Positions 27,162 to 37,448 of a stretch of 64,000 bases of DNA are shown in pieces; position 1 is the first letter of the stretch, and each line of letters opens with the position of its first letter. This stretch comes from Gordonia sp. PDNC005. Lineage in GTDB: Bacteria; Actinomycetota; Actinomycetes; Mycobacteriales; Mycobacteriaceae. The translations under genes were made by a program, and so were the position numbers. The notes under the pieces are model-generated. The model did no database searches. It saw nothing but the letters and a program-made list of their open reading frames with translations, and was not told where the DNA came from. The stretch is from positions 2,356,001 through 2,420,000 of the forward strand of contig NZ_CP070351.1 of assembly GCF_016919385.1 (NCBI RefSeq), written 5' to 3'.

Positions 27162-27494
27162 ATGGTTCACCCGAGTCCCTCCATGGCGCCGATGACAGAC
27201 CATGCGGGAAACGCCGCTGCCGCCGATCTCCTGCGGTCCCTCGCCTCGCCCGCCAGAGTCGCCATCGTCCTGAGCCTGCGTGAACGATCGATGTGTGTCC
27301 ACGAGCTCGTCGACACGCTGCACCTGAACCAGCCGCAGGTGAGCCAGCACTTGAGTGTTCTGAAGAAGTCCGGCGTTGTCGTCGGAACCCGGCGCGGCAG
27401 GGAGATCGACTACGCACTCGCCGACGACCACGTCGCCCACATCGTCGTCGACGCCCTCATCCACGCGTCGGAACTGCGTGAGACCAAGCCATGA
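27162..27494 (+). CDS. smtB: ArsR/SmtB-family zinc-sensing repressor
   Basis: This 110-residue winged-helix repressor has the HTH around LNQPQVSQHLSVLKKSG. The C-terminal helix holds the alpha5 metal-site pattern D-x-H...H-x-x-E in DDHVAHIVVDALIHASE. SmtB proteins leave DNA when zinc binds. It overlaps zur by four bases (ATGA). In M. tuberculosis the equivalent pair links zinc excess sensing to Zur expression; the same arrangement here supports that role. Confidence 0.9.
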   Translation: MVHPSPSMAPMTDHAGNAAAADLLRSLASPARVAIVLSLRERSMCVHELVDTLHLNQPQVSQHLSVLKKSGVVVGTRRGREIDYALADDHVAHIVVDALIHASELRETKP

Positions 27495-27898
27495 GCGAGA
27501 AGCCCGCCAAGCCGGTGACCGGCCAACGATCCACCAAACAGCGTGCCGCGATCGCCGACGTGCTGGCGTCCACCGACGACTTCCTGTCGGCACAGCAGCT
27601 GCACGACAAGTTGCGTGACCGAGGCGAGTCGATCGGCCTAACCACTGTCTATCGGAATCTCACCGCTCTCACCGAGGCGGCCCAGATCGACGCCATCTGG
27701 GACGGCTCCGGCGAGACGCGCTACCGCCACTGCTCCACCGGCCACCATCACCATTTGGTCTGCCGGGAGTGCGGCACCACAGTGGAGGTCCAGGCTGATC
27801 CCGTCGAACGCTGGGCCGCCCGCATCGCGTCCGACAACGGCTTCAGCGACATCAGCCACACGGTGGAGATCTTCGGCACCTGCGCCGCCTGCTCCTGA
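27491..27898 (+). CDS. zur: Fur-family zinc uptake regulator (Zur/FurB)
   Basis: This 135-residue regulator has an N-terminal winged helix (about 10-80, with GLTTVYRNLTAL as recognition region) and a dimerisation domain with the metal motifs GHHHHLVCRECG and the C-terminal CAAC. The two CxxC pairs form the structural zinc site. It represses zinc import genes and alternative ribosomal proteins when zinc is ample. It is co-transcribed with smtB. Zur rather than Fur is inferred from context. Confidence 0.9.
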   Translation: MSEKPAKPVTGQRSTKQRAAIADVLASTDDFLSAQQLHDKLRDRGESIGLTTVYRNLTALTEAAQIDAIWDGSGETRYRHCSTGHHHHLVCRECGTTVEVQADPVERWAARIASDNGFSDISHTVEIFGTCAACS

Positions 27899-28019
27899 GA
27901 TCGGTCGCCCCATCCAGGTCCGACGGCATAGTGTCGCCGAACGTCGATACAACGACCGATCTTCGGAGTATCCCCAACCAGGATGGAACCGATTTCCCGT
28001 TCTGCGCGTCCAACCTTGT

Positions 28020-28136
28020 ATGGACGACTCCGGTGTGTACACACGCGCACAACTCCTGGCGATGGGCTACGACGACGATCAGATCCGCCGAGCAGTGCAG
28101 TCCGGCGTCCCGGCCCGACGCCGCGCCGGCTGGTAG
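28020..28136 (+). pseudogene. Remnant of an AbiEi-antitoxin/DUF559-type protein N-terminus
   Basis: From ATG 28020 a 38-residue frame reads DSGVYTRAQLLAMGYDD then DQIRRAVQSG, and stops at TAG 28134 right after RRRAGW. This is the N-terminal helix-turn-helix of the large actinobacterial family annotated as type IV toxin-antitoxin AbiEi antitoxin-domain/DUF559 proteins, normally about 300 residues. The next in-frame residue after GW is usually Tyr, so TAG replaces a Tyr codon. No continuation of the domain is visible downstream, so the rest has been lost. Confidence 0.6.
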
Positions 28137-28160
28137 GGACTGGGACGGCGTACTTGCCAT

Positions 28161-28207
28161 CGTCAACCAATGGTTGACGCGCAACTGTCTGTCAACCTAC
28201 GGTTGAC
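28161..28207. promoter_or_regulatory. Twin palindromic operators before the HTH-ClpN gene
   Basis: Two inverted repeats share the same arms, GTCAACC and GGTTGAC. Copy 1 (28161-28179) is a perfect 19-bp palindrome. Copy 2 (28191-28207) has 7-bp arms and a TAC centre. Their centres are 29 bases apart, and copy 2 ends two bases before the ATG at 28210. No RBS is visible. The layout fits cooperative autorepression by the HTH protein encoded next. Confidence 0.7.
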
Positions 28208-28209
28208 GC

Positions 28210-28920
28210 ATGGCCGAACCGACACGACTCGACTCCATCAACCTCGACGACCTGATCCGGGGCATCACCGAGAACTCCGACGACCCACTGGACCGTCTCA
28301 CTTCGGCAGTCCTGACCGGGGAACACCTCGATCAGACGTCAGATCATCTCGTCGGCCACTTCGTGGACGCGGCTCGCGCTGCGGGCGCCTCGTGGAACGA
28401 CATCGGAGGGTGCCTCGGAGTGACGAAGCAGGCCGCACAGAAGCGGTTCACCCCGGGCGCTGTGAAACTGGACCCGAGCAAAGGCTTCGCCGCCTTCACC
28501 GAACGCGCTCGGAACGTGCTCGCTGCAGCGCACAACGACGCCACGTCGGCAGGGAATCCGGAAGTCACCGCCGCGCACTTGGCAGCCGCGCTGCTCGACG
28601 ACGAGACGTCCCTCGCCACATTGCTCCTGACGCGCCAGGGCGTGGACCCGGTCGAGGTCCGGAAGGCCGTTGCGGCAGCGTCGCCGATCATCGACGGCGA
28701 GGCCCCCGACCTGGTCCCCTACGACGCATCGGCGCGCAAAGCACTCGAGCTCACCTTCCGCCACGGACTACGGCTCGGCCACGCCTACATCGGCACCGAG
28801 CACATCCTGCTCGCGCTCCTCGAAGTGGAGAACGGCGAGGGACCACTCGCCGATGCGGGCGTCGACCGCGCCGCACTGGAATCGGACCTCACCGCGATGC
28901 TCGACGCGATGACTCCCTGA
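28210..28920 (+). CDS. HTH-domain protein with Clp N-terminal (ClpR) repeats
   Basis: This 236-residue protein has two parts. Residues 1-80 contain a helix-turn-helix (SWNDIGGCLGVTKQAAQKRF). Residues 95-235 carry two Clp N-domain repeats, including AAHLAAALLDD and YIGTEHILLALLEVENGEG, as in the substrate- and adaptor-binding domain of ClpC. No AAA+ ATPase module is present, so it cannot unfold proteins itself. A DNA-binding protein that also binds ClpC-type clients or damaged protein, such as arginine-phosphorylated substrates, could couple proteotoxic stress to transcription (inference). Twin palindromes just upstream suggest self-regulation. Convergent with uppS. Confidence 0.82.
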   Translation: MAEPTRLDSINLDDLIRGITENSDDPLDRLTSAVLTGEHLDQTSDHLVGHFVDAARAAGASWNDIGGCLGVTKQAAQKRFTPGAVKLDPSKGFAAFTERARNVLAAAHNDATSAGNPEVTAAHLAAALLDDETSLATLLLTRQGVDPVEVRKAVAAASPIIDGEAPDLVPYDASARKALELTFRHGLRLGHAYIGTEHILLALLEVENGEGPLADAGVDRAALESDLTAMLDAMTP

Positions 28921-28925
28921 TCAGG

Positions 28926-29723
28926 TCAGGCGCTGCCGAAGCGGCGGTCGCGTTTGGCGTACTCGAGGCACGCGGCCCACAAGTCGCGACGGTCGAAGTC
29001 CGGGAAGAGCTTCTCCTGGTACACCATCTCGGCGTATGCGGACTGCCAGAGCAGAAAGTTGGACAGCCGCTGCTCACCGGACGGCCGCAGGAACAGGTCG
29101 ACGTCTGGCATGTCCGGCTCATCGAGGTATTTGGCGAACGACGCCTCGGTGATCCGCTCGGGGTCTATCTCCCCTCGGGCGGCGCGGCGGGCGATCTCTC
29201 GTGCCGCGTCGGCGATCTCGGCACGTCCGCCGTAATTGACGCACATGGTGAGCGTCATGACGGTGTTGTTCTTCGTCAGCTCTTCGGCGACCTCGAGCTC
29301 TTTGATGACGCTGCGCCACAGGCGAGGGCGTCGACCGGCCCACCGGACACGTACACCCATCTCGTTCATCTCATCGCGGCGACGACGGATCACGTCGCGA
29401 TTGAATCCCATCAGGAACTTGACCTCGTCGGGGCTGCGCGACCAGTTCTCAGTGGAGAACGCGTAGGCGGACAGCCACTTGACGCCGATCTCGATGGACC
29501 CGCACACCGAGTCCATCAGCACTGCTTCGCCGCGCTTGTGTCCTTCGGTTCGAGGCAGTCCCCGCTCCTGCGCCCATCGACCGTTGCCGTCCATCACCAG
29601 AGCGACATGATTCGGGACGAACTCGGCGGGGATCGCGGGCGGCACAGCGCCGGACGGGTGGGGGTCCGGCGGCCGGACCACAACGGGCTCCGTCGGCGTC
29701 GGACGTCGGCGCAAGCTTGCCAT
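28926..29723 (-). CDS. uppS: Isoprenyl transferase (Z-decaprenyl diphosphate synthase)
   Basis: This 265-residue cis-prenyltransferase shows the family start [18 protein letters not shown] (Asp catalytic, near 40), [16 protein letters not shown] near 110, and the C-terminal [20 protein letters not shown]. It elongates an allylic diphosphate with isopentenyl diphosphate to make the polyprenyl carrier for peptidoglycan and arabinogalactan assembly. Mycolata use decaprenyl diphosphate, so this should be the long-chain enzyme of the Rv2361c type. Its ATG overlaps the recO stop (TGATG). Confidence 0.93.
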   Translation of the reverse strand: MASLRRRPTPTEPVVVRPPDPHPSGAVPPAIPAEFVPNHVALVMDGNGRWAQERGLPRTEGHKRGEAVLMDSVCGSIEIGVKWLSAYAFSTENWSRSPDEVKFLMGFNRDVIRRRRDEMNEMGVRVRWAGRRPRLWRSVIKELEVAEELTKNNTVMTLTMCVNYGGRAEIADAAREIARRAARGEIDPERITEASFAKYLDEPDMPDVDLFLRPSGEQRLSNFLLWQSAYAEMVYQEKLFPDFDRRDLWAACLEYAKRDRRFGSA

Positions 29724-30505
29724 CAGCTGACCTGACCTTCCAGGGGATGTTCATCGGTGATGATCGCGTGCGGCGCGTGCCGTTCGATCAGCGGAAGTGT
29801 GCGTAGTTGCCGTTCCAGGTGCCATTGCAGGTGAGCAGCTGTGAGACCGCTCGCCTGCCGACGCTGGGAGTCGGTGGCGGCGCTGACGTGGTCCCATTCG
29901 CCGCGTGCGAGCGCGTCCATCACGTCGAGCACTCCGACCGACGGGGTCGCTGCACCCGCCGGACGGCAGTGGATGCACACGGCTCCCCCGACAGCGACGT
30001 GAAAGGCACGATGCGGTCCGGGTTGTGCACACCGGGCGCATACGTCCAGGGCCGGCATCCAGCCGGCCGTCGACATCGCGCGCAGCAGGAAGGCGTCGAG
30101 GATCCACTGTCGATCACGACGGTTCTCGGCCAACGCCTGCAGTGCTCCGACCGTCAGCCGGTGCAGCTGTTTGGCCGGTGCCCGCTCCTCCCCGGCAAGA
30201 CGCTCCGCGGTCTCGAGCACCGCGCACGCCGTTGTGTATCGCCCGTAGTCGGCGGCGATGTCGTCGGAGAAGGCGTGCAGGCTGTGCACCTGGGTCACGA
30301 TGTCGAGGTTGCGGCCAGGGTAGAAGTGCACGTCGACGTGTGCGAAGGGTTCGAGTCTCGCGCCGAACTTGGAGCGGGTACGGCGAATCCCCTTGGCCAC
30401 CGCGCGCACCAGCCCGTGCTCTGCGGTGAGGAAGGTGATGATGCGGTCGGCTTCGCCCAGCTTGTGCTGGCGCAGCACCACCGCTTCGTCGGAGTAGAAC
30501 CTCAC
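29723..30505 (-). CDS. recO: DNA repair protein RecO
   Basis: The protein has 260 residues from GTG 30505. An N-terminal OB fold ([20 protein letters not shown]) is followed by a helical domain and a zinc finger formed by CARC near 150 and CIHC near 172. RecO loads RecA onto SSB-coated single-stranded DNA with RecR and anneals complementary strands. The upstream alternative frame lacks this conserved beginning, which fixes the start. It is linked to uppS downstream, as in mycobacteria. Confidence 0.92.
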   Translation of the reverse strand: MRFYSDEAVVLRQHKLGEADRIITFLTAEHGLVRAVAKGIRRTRSKFGARLEPFAHVDVHFYPGRNLDIVTQVHSLHAFSDDIAADYGRYTTACAVLETAERLAGEERAPAKQLHRLTVGALQALAENRRDRQWILDAFLLRAMSTAGWMPALDVCARCAQPGPHRAFHVAVGGAVCIHCRPAGAATPSVGVLDVMDALARGEWDHVSAATDSQRRQASGLTAAHLQWHLERQLRTLPLIERHAPHAIITDEHPLEGQVS

Positions 30506-30563
30506 CAGGTCATTGTCCCACCCGCCACCGACATTCGGCGTATCCGACCCGCCCGCCCGGGCT

Positions 30564-31394
30564 CTAGTGAGCGGTGACGAACAGATCGAGTTCAACCGCG
30601 ACCCGTTCGGGCTGGTCAAGCGGCAGCAAGGTCCACGAGTCGTCGACCTCGACGAGCTTCGCATTGGAGAACTCGTCAGCCATCCGCCGCGCGTGTTCAA
30701 CCGGCATCATGCGGTCCTCCGTCGCCCACAACAGCAGCACCGGTCCGTCGAAGGTGACGACTTCACGGTGCCAGTGATCGAGCACTTCGCGCGATGGAGT
30801 TCCCGTCGCGAACTTCTTGAGATCGCGCCTGATGTCGGCGTCGCGCAGTGCCGGCGCGAACCACGCGTCGAGCAGACCGTCGTCGATCCCCCGCTTCGCA
30901 AGGCCGCCGTATGCCTGTCTTCCTCGACGGAACATCGGTGTCCGCGTGAGTTGCATGAACAAGGAGGGTCCGCCCGGCAATCGGCACAGTGCAACGCCCG
31001 GTCGTGCAGGCTTGGGCGGGAAGTTGTCGTACGCCTCGCACGACGCGAGGACCAGTCGGCCGATCCTGTCGTGACGTGCCTCCGACACGATGAACTGTCC
31101 TCCGCCCCAATCGTTGAGGACGAGCGTCACCTTCGACAGATCCAGGGCGTCGAGGAAGTCGGCGATGATCCGGGAGATTCCCGCGTGATCGAGTGCCGCG
31201 TCGGCGTGCATAGGACGGCGGTGCGCACCAAGAGGCCACGTCGGCGCGATGCACCGGTAGCCGTCCAGGAGGGGAATCACCTCACGCCAGAGATTTCCGT
31301 CCATGAGCAGTCCGTGGCCGAAGACGATCACCGGACCGTCGGATCCGGTGTCGGTGTAGTCGATCGGGCCCGCGGGCAGCTCGACGGTCGGCAT
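30564..31394 (-). CDS. Alpha/beta hydrolase-fold protein with Asp nucleophile, catalytic His not found
   Basis: From ATG 31394 the protein has 276 residues. The fold is clear: FGHGLLMDG near 35, elbow LNDWGGGQ near 110 (Asp in place of Ser, as in dehalogenases and epoxide hydrolases), and LLLWATEDRMMP near 225. The segment where the catalytic His is expected reads VDDSWTLLPLDQPERV and has no His. It could be a non-hydrolytic member or one using an alternative base. ATG 31418 is another possible start. Single gene between recO and the holin-like gene. Confidence 0.78.
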   Translation of the reverse strand: MPTVELPAGPIDYTDTGSDGPVIVFGHGLLMDGNLWREVIPLLDGYRCIAPTWPLGAHRRPMHADAALDHAGISRIIADFLDALDLSKVTLVLNDWGGGQFIVSEARHDRIGRLVLASCEAYDNFPPKPARPGVALCRLPGGPSLFMQLTRTPMFRRGRQAYGGLAKRGIDDGLLDAWFAPALRDADIRRDLKKFATGTPSREVLDHWHREVVTFDGPVLLLWATEDRMMPVEHARRMADEFSNAKLVEVDDSWTLLPLDQPERVAVELDLFVTAH

Positions 31395-31448
31395 GTTCCC
31401 AGCGTGCAACGCGGGCACGAGTGTTGTCCACCGTTCGGGCCGGCGAAT

Positions 31449-31889
31449 CTACTTCTTGGCCCTACGGTCGAGGGCGTCCTCGATCGCCTGGTCCTTCGCC
31501 TTCGCGCTGCTGCGTGCCTCCCGCCACTTGGTGACGACCAGGAACCCGATGCCCCACGTTCCGAGGGCGGTGATCAGCCAGATCAGCACAGTCGACGAGA
31601 TCCAGGCCGCGGCGCCGGAAATGCTCAGCGAGCTCCCGACGATCGACGTGATGAGCAACGACAGCAGCGTCGAGACGAGGCCGATGCCTCCCAGGACCGC
31701 CGACGCGTACTTGCGCGCCATGTTGAACACGAACGGGCCCATCACCGCCTGCACGGCGGTGAAGATCGCGACGGCGATGACGAAGCCTTGGGCTCTCAGG
31801 TCGAAACCGTCGATCAGCCAGGCACACACGAGCAGTGCGACGGCCGACGAGACGAGACTGACCCCGACGTTCAGGAGGAAGCGAATCAT
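31449..31889 (-). CDS. Phage-holin-like small membrane protein
   Basis: This 146-residue protein has four hydrophobic helices (about 5-25, 33-55, 65-90 and 95-120) and a charged C-terminal tail ending DRRAKK. The first helix pair and the GPFVFNMARKY segment recall actinobacterial proteins grouped as mycobacterial phage holin superfamily. No phage genes are nearby, so a lytic role is unlikely. It is encoded just upstream of a gap leading to the era gene on the same strand; the function is unknown. Confidence 0.65.
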   Translation of the reverse strand: MIRFLLNVGVSLVSSAVALLVCAWLIDGFDLRAQGFVIAVAIFTAVQAVMGPFVFNMARKYASAVLGGIGLVSTLLSLLITSIVGSSLSISGAAAWISSTVLIWLITALGTWGIGFLVVTKWREARSSAKAKDQAIEDALDRRAKK

Positions 31890-31940
31890 GGCAGGGAGGA
31901 ACCTTTCGCAAAGTCCGACGAAGGTCGAACACTTCCCATT

Positions 31941-32858
31941 CTAGAACCCGAGGCGACCGAGTTGCTTGGGATCGCGTTGCCAGTCTTTGGCAACCTTGAC
32001 GTGCAGGTCGAGGTACACCTTGGTGCCGAGCAGCCGCTCGATCTGACCGCGCGCGGCGGTACCGACCTCCTTGAGGCGCGCGCCCTTGCGGCCGATGATG
32101 ATGCCCTTCTGACTGTCACGTTCGACGAACAGATGCGCGTACACGTCGACGATCTCCGAACCGTCGCGAGGGACCACTTCTTCGATGACGACCGCGAGGG
32201 AGTGCGGAAGCTCGTCGCGGACCCCTTCGAGCGCGGCCTCGCGGATGAACTCCGCCATGAGGACCTGCTCGGGTTCGTCCGTGAGTTCACCGTCGGGATA
32301 GAACGCAGGACCTTCGTCGCACAGGGAGACGAGAACGTCCGACAGAGTGTCGAGCTGTCGACCCGACTTCGCCGAGCACGGCACCACTTCGGCGTCCGGG
32401 CCCATGAGCCGCGCGAGCGCCATGAGCTGTTCGGCGACCTTGTCCGGGCTCACCCTGTCGATCTTGGTGACGACGCCGACCTTCTTGGTCTTCGGCGCGA
32501 TCGTCTGCACCTGCTCGACGATCCGGCGGTCGCCGGGACCGATCGCTTCGTCCGCAGGAATACAGACGCAGATCACATCGACCTCGGAGTACGTGTCGCG
32601 AACGACGTCGTTCAACCTCTGACCGAGTAGCGTGCGCGGCCGGTGGAGTCCCGGCGTGTCGATCAGGATGAGCTGCGCATCGGGCCGGTTCACGATGCCG
32701 CGGATCGCATGACGGGTGGTCTGCGGCCGGTTCGACGTGATCGCGATCTTGTCGCCGACGAGCGCATTCGTCAGCGTCGACTTGCCGGTGTTGGGACGGC
32801 CGACGAAGCAGACGAAACCGGACCGAAACTGCGGGCCGGTGGACGAGGGTGTGCTCAA
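31941..32858 (-). CDS. era: Ribosome-assembly GTPase Era
   Basis: This 305-residue protein has an N-terminal GTPase domain with G1 GRPNTGKS near 18, G3 DTPGLH near 65, and G4 TKID near 130. The C-terminal KH domain contains [15 protein letters not shown] near 255. Era binds the 3' end of 16S rRNA during 30S maturation. The start is TTG 32858 inside the corC stop (TTGA overlap), with GGAG seven bases upstream. It is part of the phoH-ybeY-corC-era chain. Confidence 0.95.
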   Translation of the reverse strand: MSTPSSTGPQFRSGFVCFVGRPNTGKSTLTNALVGDKIAITSNRPQTTRHAIRGIVNRPDAQLILIDTPGLHRPRTLLGQRLNDVVRDTYSEVDVICVCIPADEAIGPGDRRIVEQVQTIAPKTKKVGVVTKIDRVSPDKVAEQLMALARLMGPDAEVVPCSAKSGRQLDTLSDVLVSLCDEGPAFYPDGELTDEPEQVLMAEFIREAALEGVRDELPHSLAVVIEEVVPRDGSEIVDVYAHLFVERDSQKGIIIGRKGARLKEVGTAARGQIERLLGTKVYLDLHVKVAKDWQRDPKQLGRLGF

Positions 32859-34231
32859 GCGGATTCTCCGATCGGATCAGTGTGTGTCTCAGGCAGCGTA
32901 GCCCCCTGATGCGTGTCGGCGGATTCGTCGTCCGACCAGTCGTCACGGTCGGCCCCGTCGTCCCGCTTCTTGGCGCGCCGCACGACGACAGTTGTCACCC
33001 GTTGCCTGCCGAGCCGGTTGGGGCCGCCCTCTGCAGTCATCTTCAGGCCGTGCGACTTCACTTTGGCACCCGGCAGCGGGACACGACCGAGTCGAAGTGC
33101 GAGGAGCCCACCGACGGTCTCGACCTCGTCGTCGTCGATCTCGATGCCGAACAGTTCGCCGAGATCCTCGACGGGCAGCCGCGCCGACACCCGGTAGCGG
33201 TCTTCGCCTAGCTTCTGGATCGGGGCGACCTCGTCGACGTCGTACTCGTCGGAGATCTCGCCGACGATCTCCTCGAGCACGTCCTCGATGGTGACGAGGC
33301 CGGCGATGCCGCCGTATTCGTCCACGAGCAGCGCCATGTGGTTGCGCTTGGTCTGCATGTCGGCCAGCACGTCGTCGAGCGGCGCGGAGTCAGGGACGAA
33401 CTCGGCGTCGCGCATCACGTCCGACACCGTGAAGCCGGCGAGTGGGATCTTCGGCAGGATCCTTCCGACGAGGTCCTTGAGGTAGACGACGCCGACGATG
33501 TCATCGGGGTTCTCGCCGATCACCGGGATCCGCGAGTGCCCGGACCGGACGGCCAGACTCATCGCCTGCGTCGCCGACTTGTCGTTCTCGATCCAGATCA
33601 TCTCGGTGCGCGGGACCATCACCTCGCGGGCGTTGGTGTCGCCGAACTCGAACACCGACTGGATCATGCGGCGCTCGTCGTCGTCGACCACACCGCGCTC
33701 CTGCGCCAGGTCGACGACTTCGCGCACCTCGACTTCGGTCGCGAACGGGCCGTTGCGGTAGCCCTTGCCCGGCGTCAGTCCGTTACCGATGAGGATCAGT
33801 AGTCGAGTGACCGGGCGCAGCAGCACGCCTATCGCGGTCAGCACAGGTGCGGCGATCAATGCGATCGAGTACGCGTGCTGTCGACCGAGCGTGCGCGGGC
33901 CGACGCCGACCGCGATGTACGACACGAGGGTCATCACCACGATCGTCACCGCCAGACCCCACCCGACGCCGATGCCGTCGACGGCGATCACGGCCACCAG
34001 GCCGGTGGCGGCCGTCTCACACACCACACGCATCAGGACCGCGAGACCGACGTACGTCCCGCGTTGGTCGAGGATTGATCGCAGGCGTTTCGCGCCGGCG
34101 CGCTGGTCCTTGAGCATGTCGTCGACCCGGGCGGTCGACACAGTCTGTACCGCGGTGTCGACCGCGGCGAACAGGCCGGCAAGAACGGTCAGCGCGACGG
34201 CGGCACCGATGAAGACGATGTCGCGAGTCAT
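32855..34231 (-). CDS. CNNM/CorC-HlyC family membrane protein with CBS domains
   Basis: The protein has 458 residues. A DUF21/CNNM transmembrane domain (about 1-185, four hydrophobic segments) is followed by two CBS domains (about 205-330; [15 protein letters not shown] and [15 protein letters not shown]) and a CorC/HlyC FAD-like C-terminal domain (about 345-425). A Glu/Asp-rich tail follows. Such proteins are linked to Mg2+ or Co2+ efflux. It sits between ybeY (5 bases) and era (4-base overlap), as in mycobacteria. Confidence 0.9.
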   Translation of the reverse strand: MTRDIVFIGAAVALTVLAGLFAAVDTAVQTVSTARVDDMLKDQRAGAKRLRSILDQRGTYVGLAVLMRVVCETAATGLVAVIAVDGIGVGWGLAVTIVVMTLVSYIAVGVGPRTLGRQHAYSIALIAAPVLTAIGVLLRPVTRLLILIGNGLTPGKGYRNGPFATEVEVREVVDLAQERGVVDDDERRMIQSVFEFGDTNAREVMVPRTEMIWIENDKSATQAMSLAVRSGHSRIPVIGENPDDIVGVVYLKDLVGRILPKIPLAGFTVSDVMRDAEFVPDSAPLDDVLADMQTKRNHMALLVDEYGGIAGLVTIEDVLEEIVGEISDEYDVDEVAPIQKLGEDRYRVSARLPVEDLGELFGIEIDDDEVETVGGLLALRLGRVPLPGAKVKSHGLKMTAEGGPNRLGRQRVTTVVVRRAKKRDDGADRDDWSDDESADTHQGATLPETHTDPIGESA

Positions 34232-34236
34232 ATCAG

Positions 34237-34778
34237 TCAGCTCCCGGCCGCGTCGCCGGAGAAACCGGTGTTCCGAAGCAGCCTTGCGTCGCGTTGCGCC
34301 TGCTCCTGAAGCCGCACGCGGTCGTCACGCGCCGAATACCAGTCGACGATGATCTGCCCTTGCAGGCCGAACATCTCCTTCTCGTCGTCTGGTTCGGCGT
34401 GGTCGAACCCCAGCAGATGCAGGACCCCGTGGACTGTCAGCACGGCGATCTCGTGTTCGAAACTGTGCCGTTGGCTCTTGGCCTGGTCGGCCGCGAACTC
34501 GGGGCACAAGACGATGTCGCCGAGCATCGCCGGACCGGGGTCGGCGGCGTCGGGCCGACCGCCGGGGGTCAGCTCGTCCATCGGAAAGCTCATCACGTCA
34601 GTCGGCCCCGGCAGGTCCATCCACTGCACATGCAGATCGGTCATGGCCTGCAGGTCGACGAGTTGGATGGAGAGTTCGGCTGCGGGGTGGACGTCCATCC
34701 GTGCCATGGCGAAGCGCGCGGCTTCGATGATCAGTTGCTCGGGCACGTCGACGCCCGATTCGTTGAACAGTTCGATGC

Positions 34779-34782
<4 letters not shown>
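34237..34782 (-). CDS. ybeY: Endoribonuclease YbeY
   Basis: This 181-residue metal-dependent RNase acts in 16S rRNA 3'-end maturation and ribosome quality control. The zinc site H-x3-H-x5-H is intact in [11 protein letters not shown] near 120. The family Asp/Glu segment appears as [11 protein letters not shown] near 60. It overlaps phoH by four bases and lies five bases before the corC-type gene, so one transcript carries all. The C-terminal extension past the H motif, [18 protein letters not shown], is longer than in E. coli. Confidence 0.94.
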
Positions 34783-35834
<1,052 letters not shown>

Positions 35835-35924
35835 TCCTCGACGTTCAGTTGTTCCCCGCGCCCGCGGGGATGGTCTTCTCAGTCTATCGCCGACGCGGCA
35901 AACCGCATCTGAGATGATTCGGGG

Positions 35925-36692
35925 TCAGACGCCGATCACCCGCAGGGTCTGGCGCATGGCCGCCGACGTCGGGTTCACGAAGGCGTCATGGCCCTCCCCC
36001 GGCACCTCGTAGAGGACAGCGGATTGGCCGCGCGCGGTCGCGTCGGCGACGTAGCGCCGACTCATCTCGATCGGCACCGATTCGTCGTCGACCGTGTGGA
36101 TCACGACGACAGTCGAGTCGAACGGAGACTGCTCGGACGGTGACGCGTCGCGGTACCGATCCGGGGCCTCGTCGAACGGCGCGCCCAACAGATCGACCAC
36201 CGACGGCCGGTCGTGAGCGCCCGTCTCGGTCAAGTCGAGAACCGGCGACTGCGCGATCACAGCGCCGATGCGGAACCGCTCGGTGGCGCCGTTAAGGCGT
36301 GCGGAGGCCCATACCGCCAGGTGCCCGCCCGCAGAATGTCCGATGACGGTCGCACTCGATGCGTCGACCCGGATGCCCGCAGTCGCGAGTTGGTCGGTGA
36401 CGGGGCCGTCCAGTGCTCGGATCGCGGCGATCACGTCGCGCCCGGTACCGGGCCAACCGCCGCCCGCCTCCTCGCGTCTTCGGTATTCGACGTTCCACAC
36501 CACAACGCCCCGGTCGGCGAGGGCTCGTGCGACCCCCGTGTACACCACGAGCGAGTACTCGGTGGACCAGAATCCACCGTGAACGAGCACAACGATCGGA
36601 GCGCGTCCCTCACCACGTTTGTCGGCGTCCGGCAGGTAGAGATGACCGAAGGTGCTCGGCGCGTCGCCGTAGGCGATCTTGACGCGGCGCAC
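35925..36692 (-). CDS. Alpha/beta hydrolase (carboxylesterase-like)
   Basis: This 255-residue esterase of the lipase/BD-FAE type has an oxyanion motif VLVHGGFW near 32, nucleophile elbow GHSAGGH near 118, and a catalytic His in GEGHDAF close to the end. The Asp is likely in HTVDDESVP near 210. It has no signal peptide and should be cytoplasmic. It starts three bases after rsmE stops, so it belongs to the hrcA-dnaJ-rsmE transcript. The substrate is unknown. Confidence 0.86.
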   Translation of the reverse strand: MRRVKIAYGDAPSTFGHLYLPDADKRGEGRAPIVVLVHGGFWSTEYSLVVYTGVARALADRGVVVWNVEYRRREEAGGGWPGTGRDVIAAIRALDGPVTDQLATAGIRVDASSATVIGHSAGGHLAVWASARLNGATERFRIGAVIAQSPVLDLTETGAHDRPSVVDLLGAPFDEAPDRYRDASPSEQSPFDSTVVVIHTVDDESVPIEMSRRYVADATARGQSAVLYEVPGEGHDAFVNPTSAAMRQTLRVIGV

Positions 36693-36695
36693 GGG

Positions 36696-37448
36696 TCACC
36701 GGCTCCAGCGATCCGTGGCCGCCCCGAGAGCACCGAGTGCCACGGCACCGGCCGCGGCCGTGCGGAGAACCTCGGGGCCGAGGACCACCGCTTTCCCACC
36801 GAGCGCGGTGAGGTCGGCGATCTCGTTGTCGTCGAGCCCTCCTTCGGGCCCGATGACCAGAACGACCTCCGACGCCGACGCGAAATCGACAGACCGGAAC
36901 GGCGTCGCTCCGGCTTCGTGGAGCAGAGCGACCACTCCACCGTCCGCGACGGCACGGGCGCACAGGTCGCGGACGTCGGTGGTGGTCGCGAGATCTGCAA
37001 CGTCTGGAATCCACGGTCGACGGGCCTGTTTGGCGGCGGTCGCCGCGGTCGCCCGCCACTTCTCCACACCACGCTCGGCTTTCGATCCGGCCCAGCGGGC
37101 CACACACCGCGACGCCTGCCACGGGACCACCGCGTCCACTCCGGCTTCCGTCATGAGATCAACGGCGAGTTCGCCACGCTCCGATTTCGGCAACGCCTGC
37201 ACCACCGTGACGAGGGGTTTCGGTCGAGTGTTGAACTCGACACGACCGACTCGGACGGACAGTCGGTCTTTTCCCGACACGTCCGTGACCTCGCAGTCCG
37301 CGAGCGTGCCCCGCCCGTCGCCGAGCGTCACCGACTGCCCCGGACGGATCCGGGTCACGGTCACCGCGTGTCTGCCCTCCGAGCCCGACACCGTCGCGGT
37401 GTCACCCGCGGCGGGGACGTCGTCGACCCAGAAGAGCGGCGGGGTCAT
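36696..37448 (-). CDS. rsmE: 16S rRNA m3U1498 methyltransferase RsmE
   Basis: This 250-residue SPOUT methyltransferase methylates U1498 of 16S rRNA at N3 using SAM. An N-terminal PUA-like domain (about 15-75; [12 protein letters not shown]) is followed by the trefoil-knot domain with [11 protein letters not shown] near 200 and [16 protein letters not shown] near 225, where family members usually have an Arg-Glu-Thr-Ala pattern. It overlaps dnaJ by four bases. This dnaJ-rsmE order is typical of actinobacteria and firmicutes. Confidence 0.92.
   Translation of the reverse strand: MTPPLFWVDDVPAAGDTATVSGSEGRHAVTVTRIRPGQSVTLGDGRGTLADCEVTDVSGKDRLSVRVGRVEFNTRPKPLVTVVQALPKSERGELAVDLMTEAGVDAVVPWQASRCVARWAGSKAERGVEKWRATAATAAKQARRPWIPDVADLATTTDVRDLCARAVADGGVVALLHEAGATPFRSVDFASASEVVLVIGPEGGLDDNEIADLTALGGKAVVLGPEVLRTAAAGAVALGALGAATDRWSR

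Noticed and set aside
31449..31889. Phage holin as evidence for a prophage
   Set aside because: Neighbours are all core genes; no integrase, lysin, capsid gene or attachment site is seen.
30513..32630. 705-codon plus-strand frame over recO, hydrolase and era
   Set aside because: It runs across several confident minus-strand genes and their intergenic gaps, has Arg/Asp-rich low-complexity translation and no domain.
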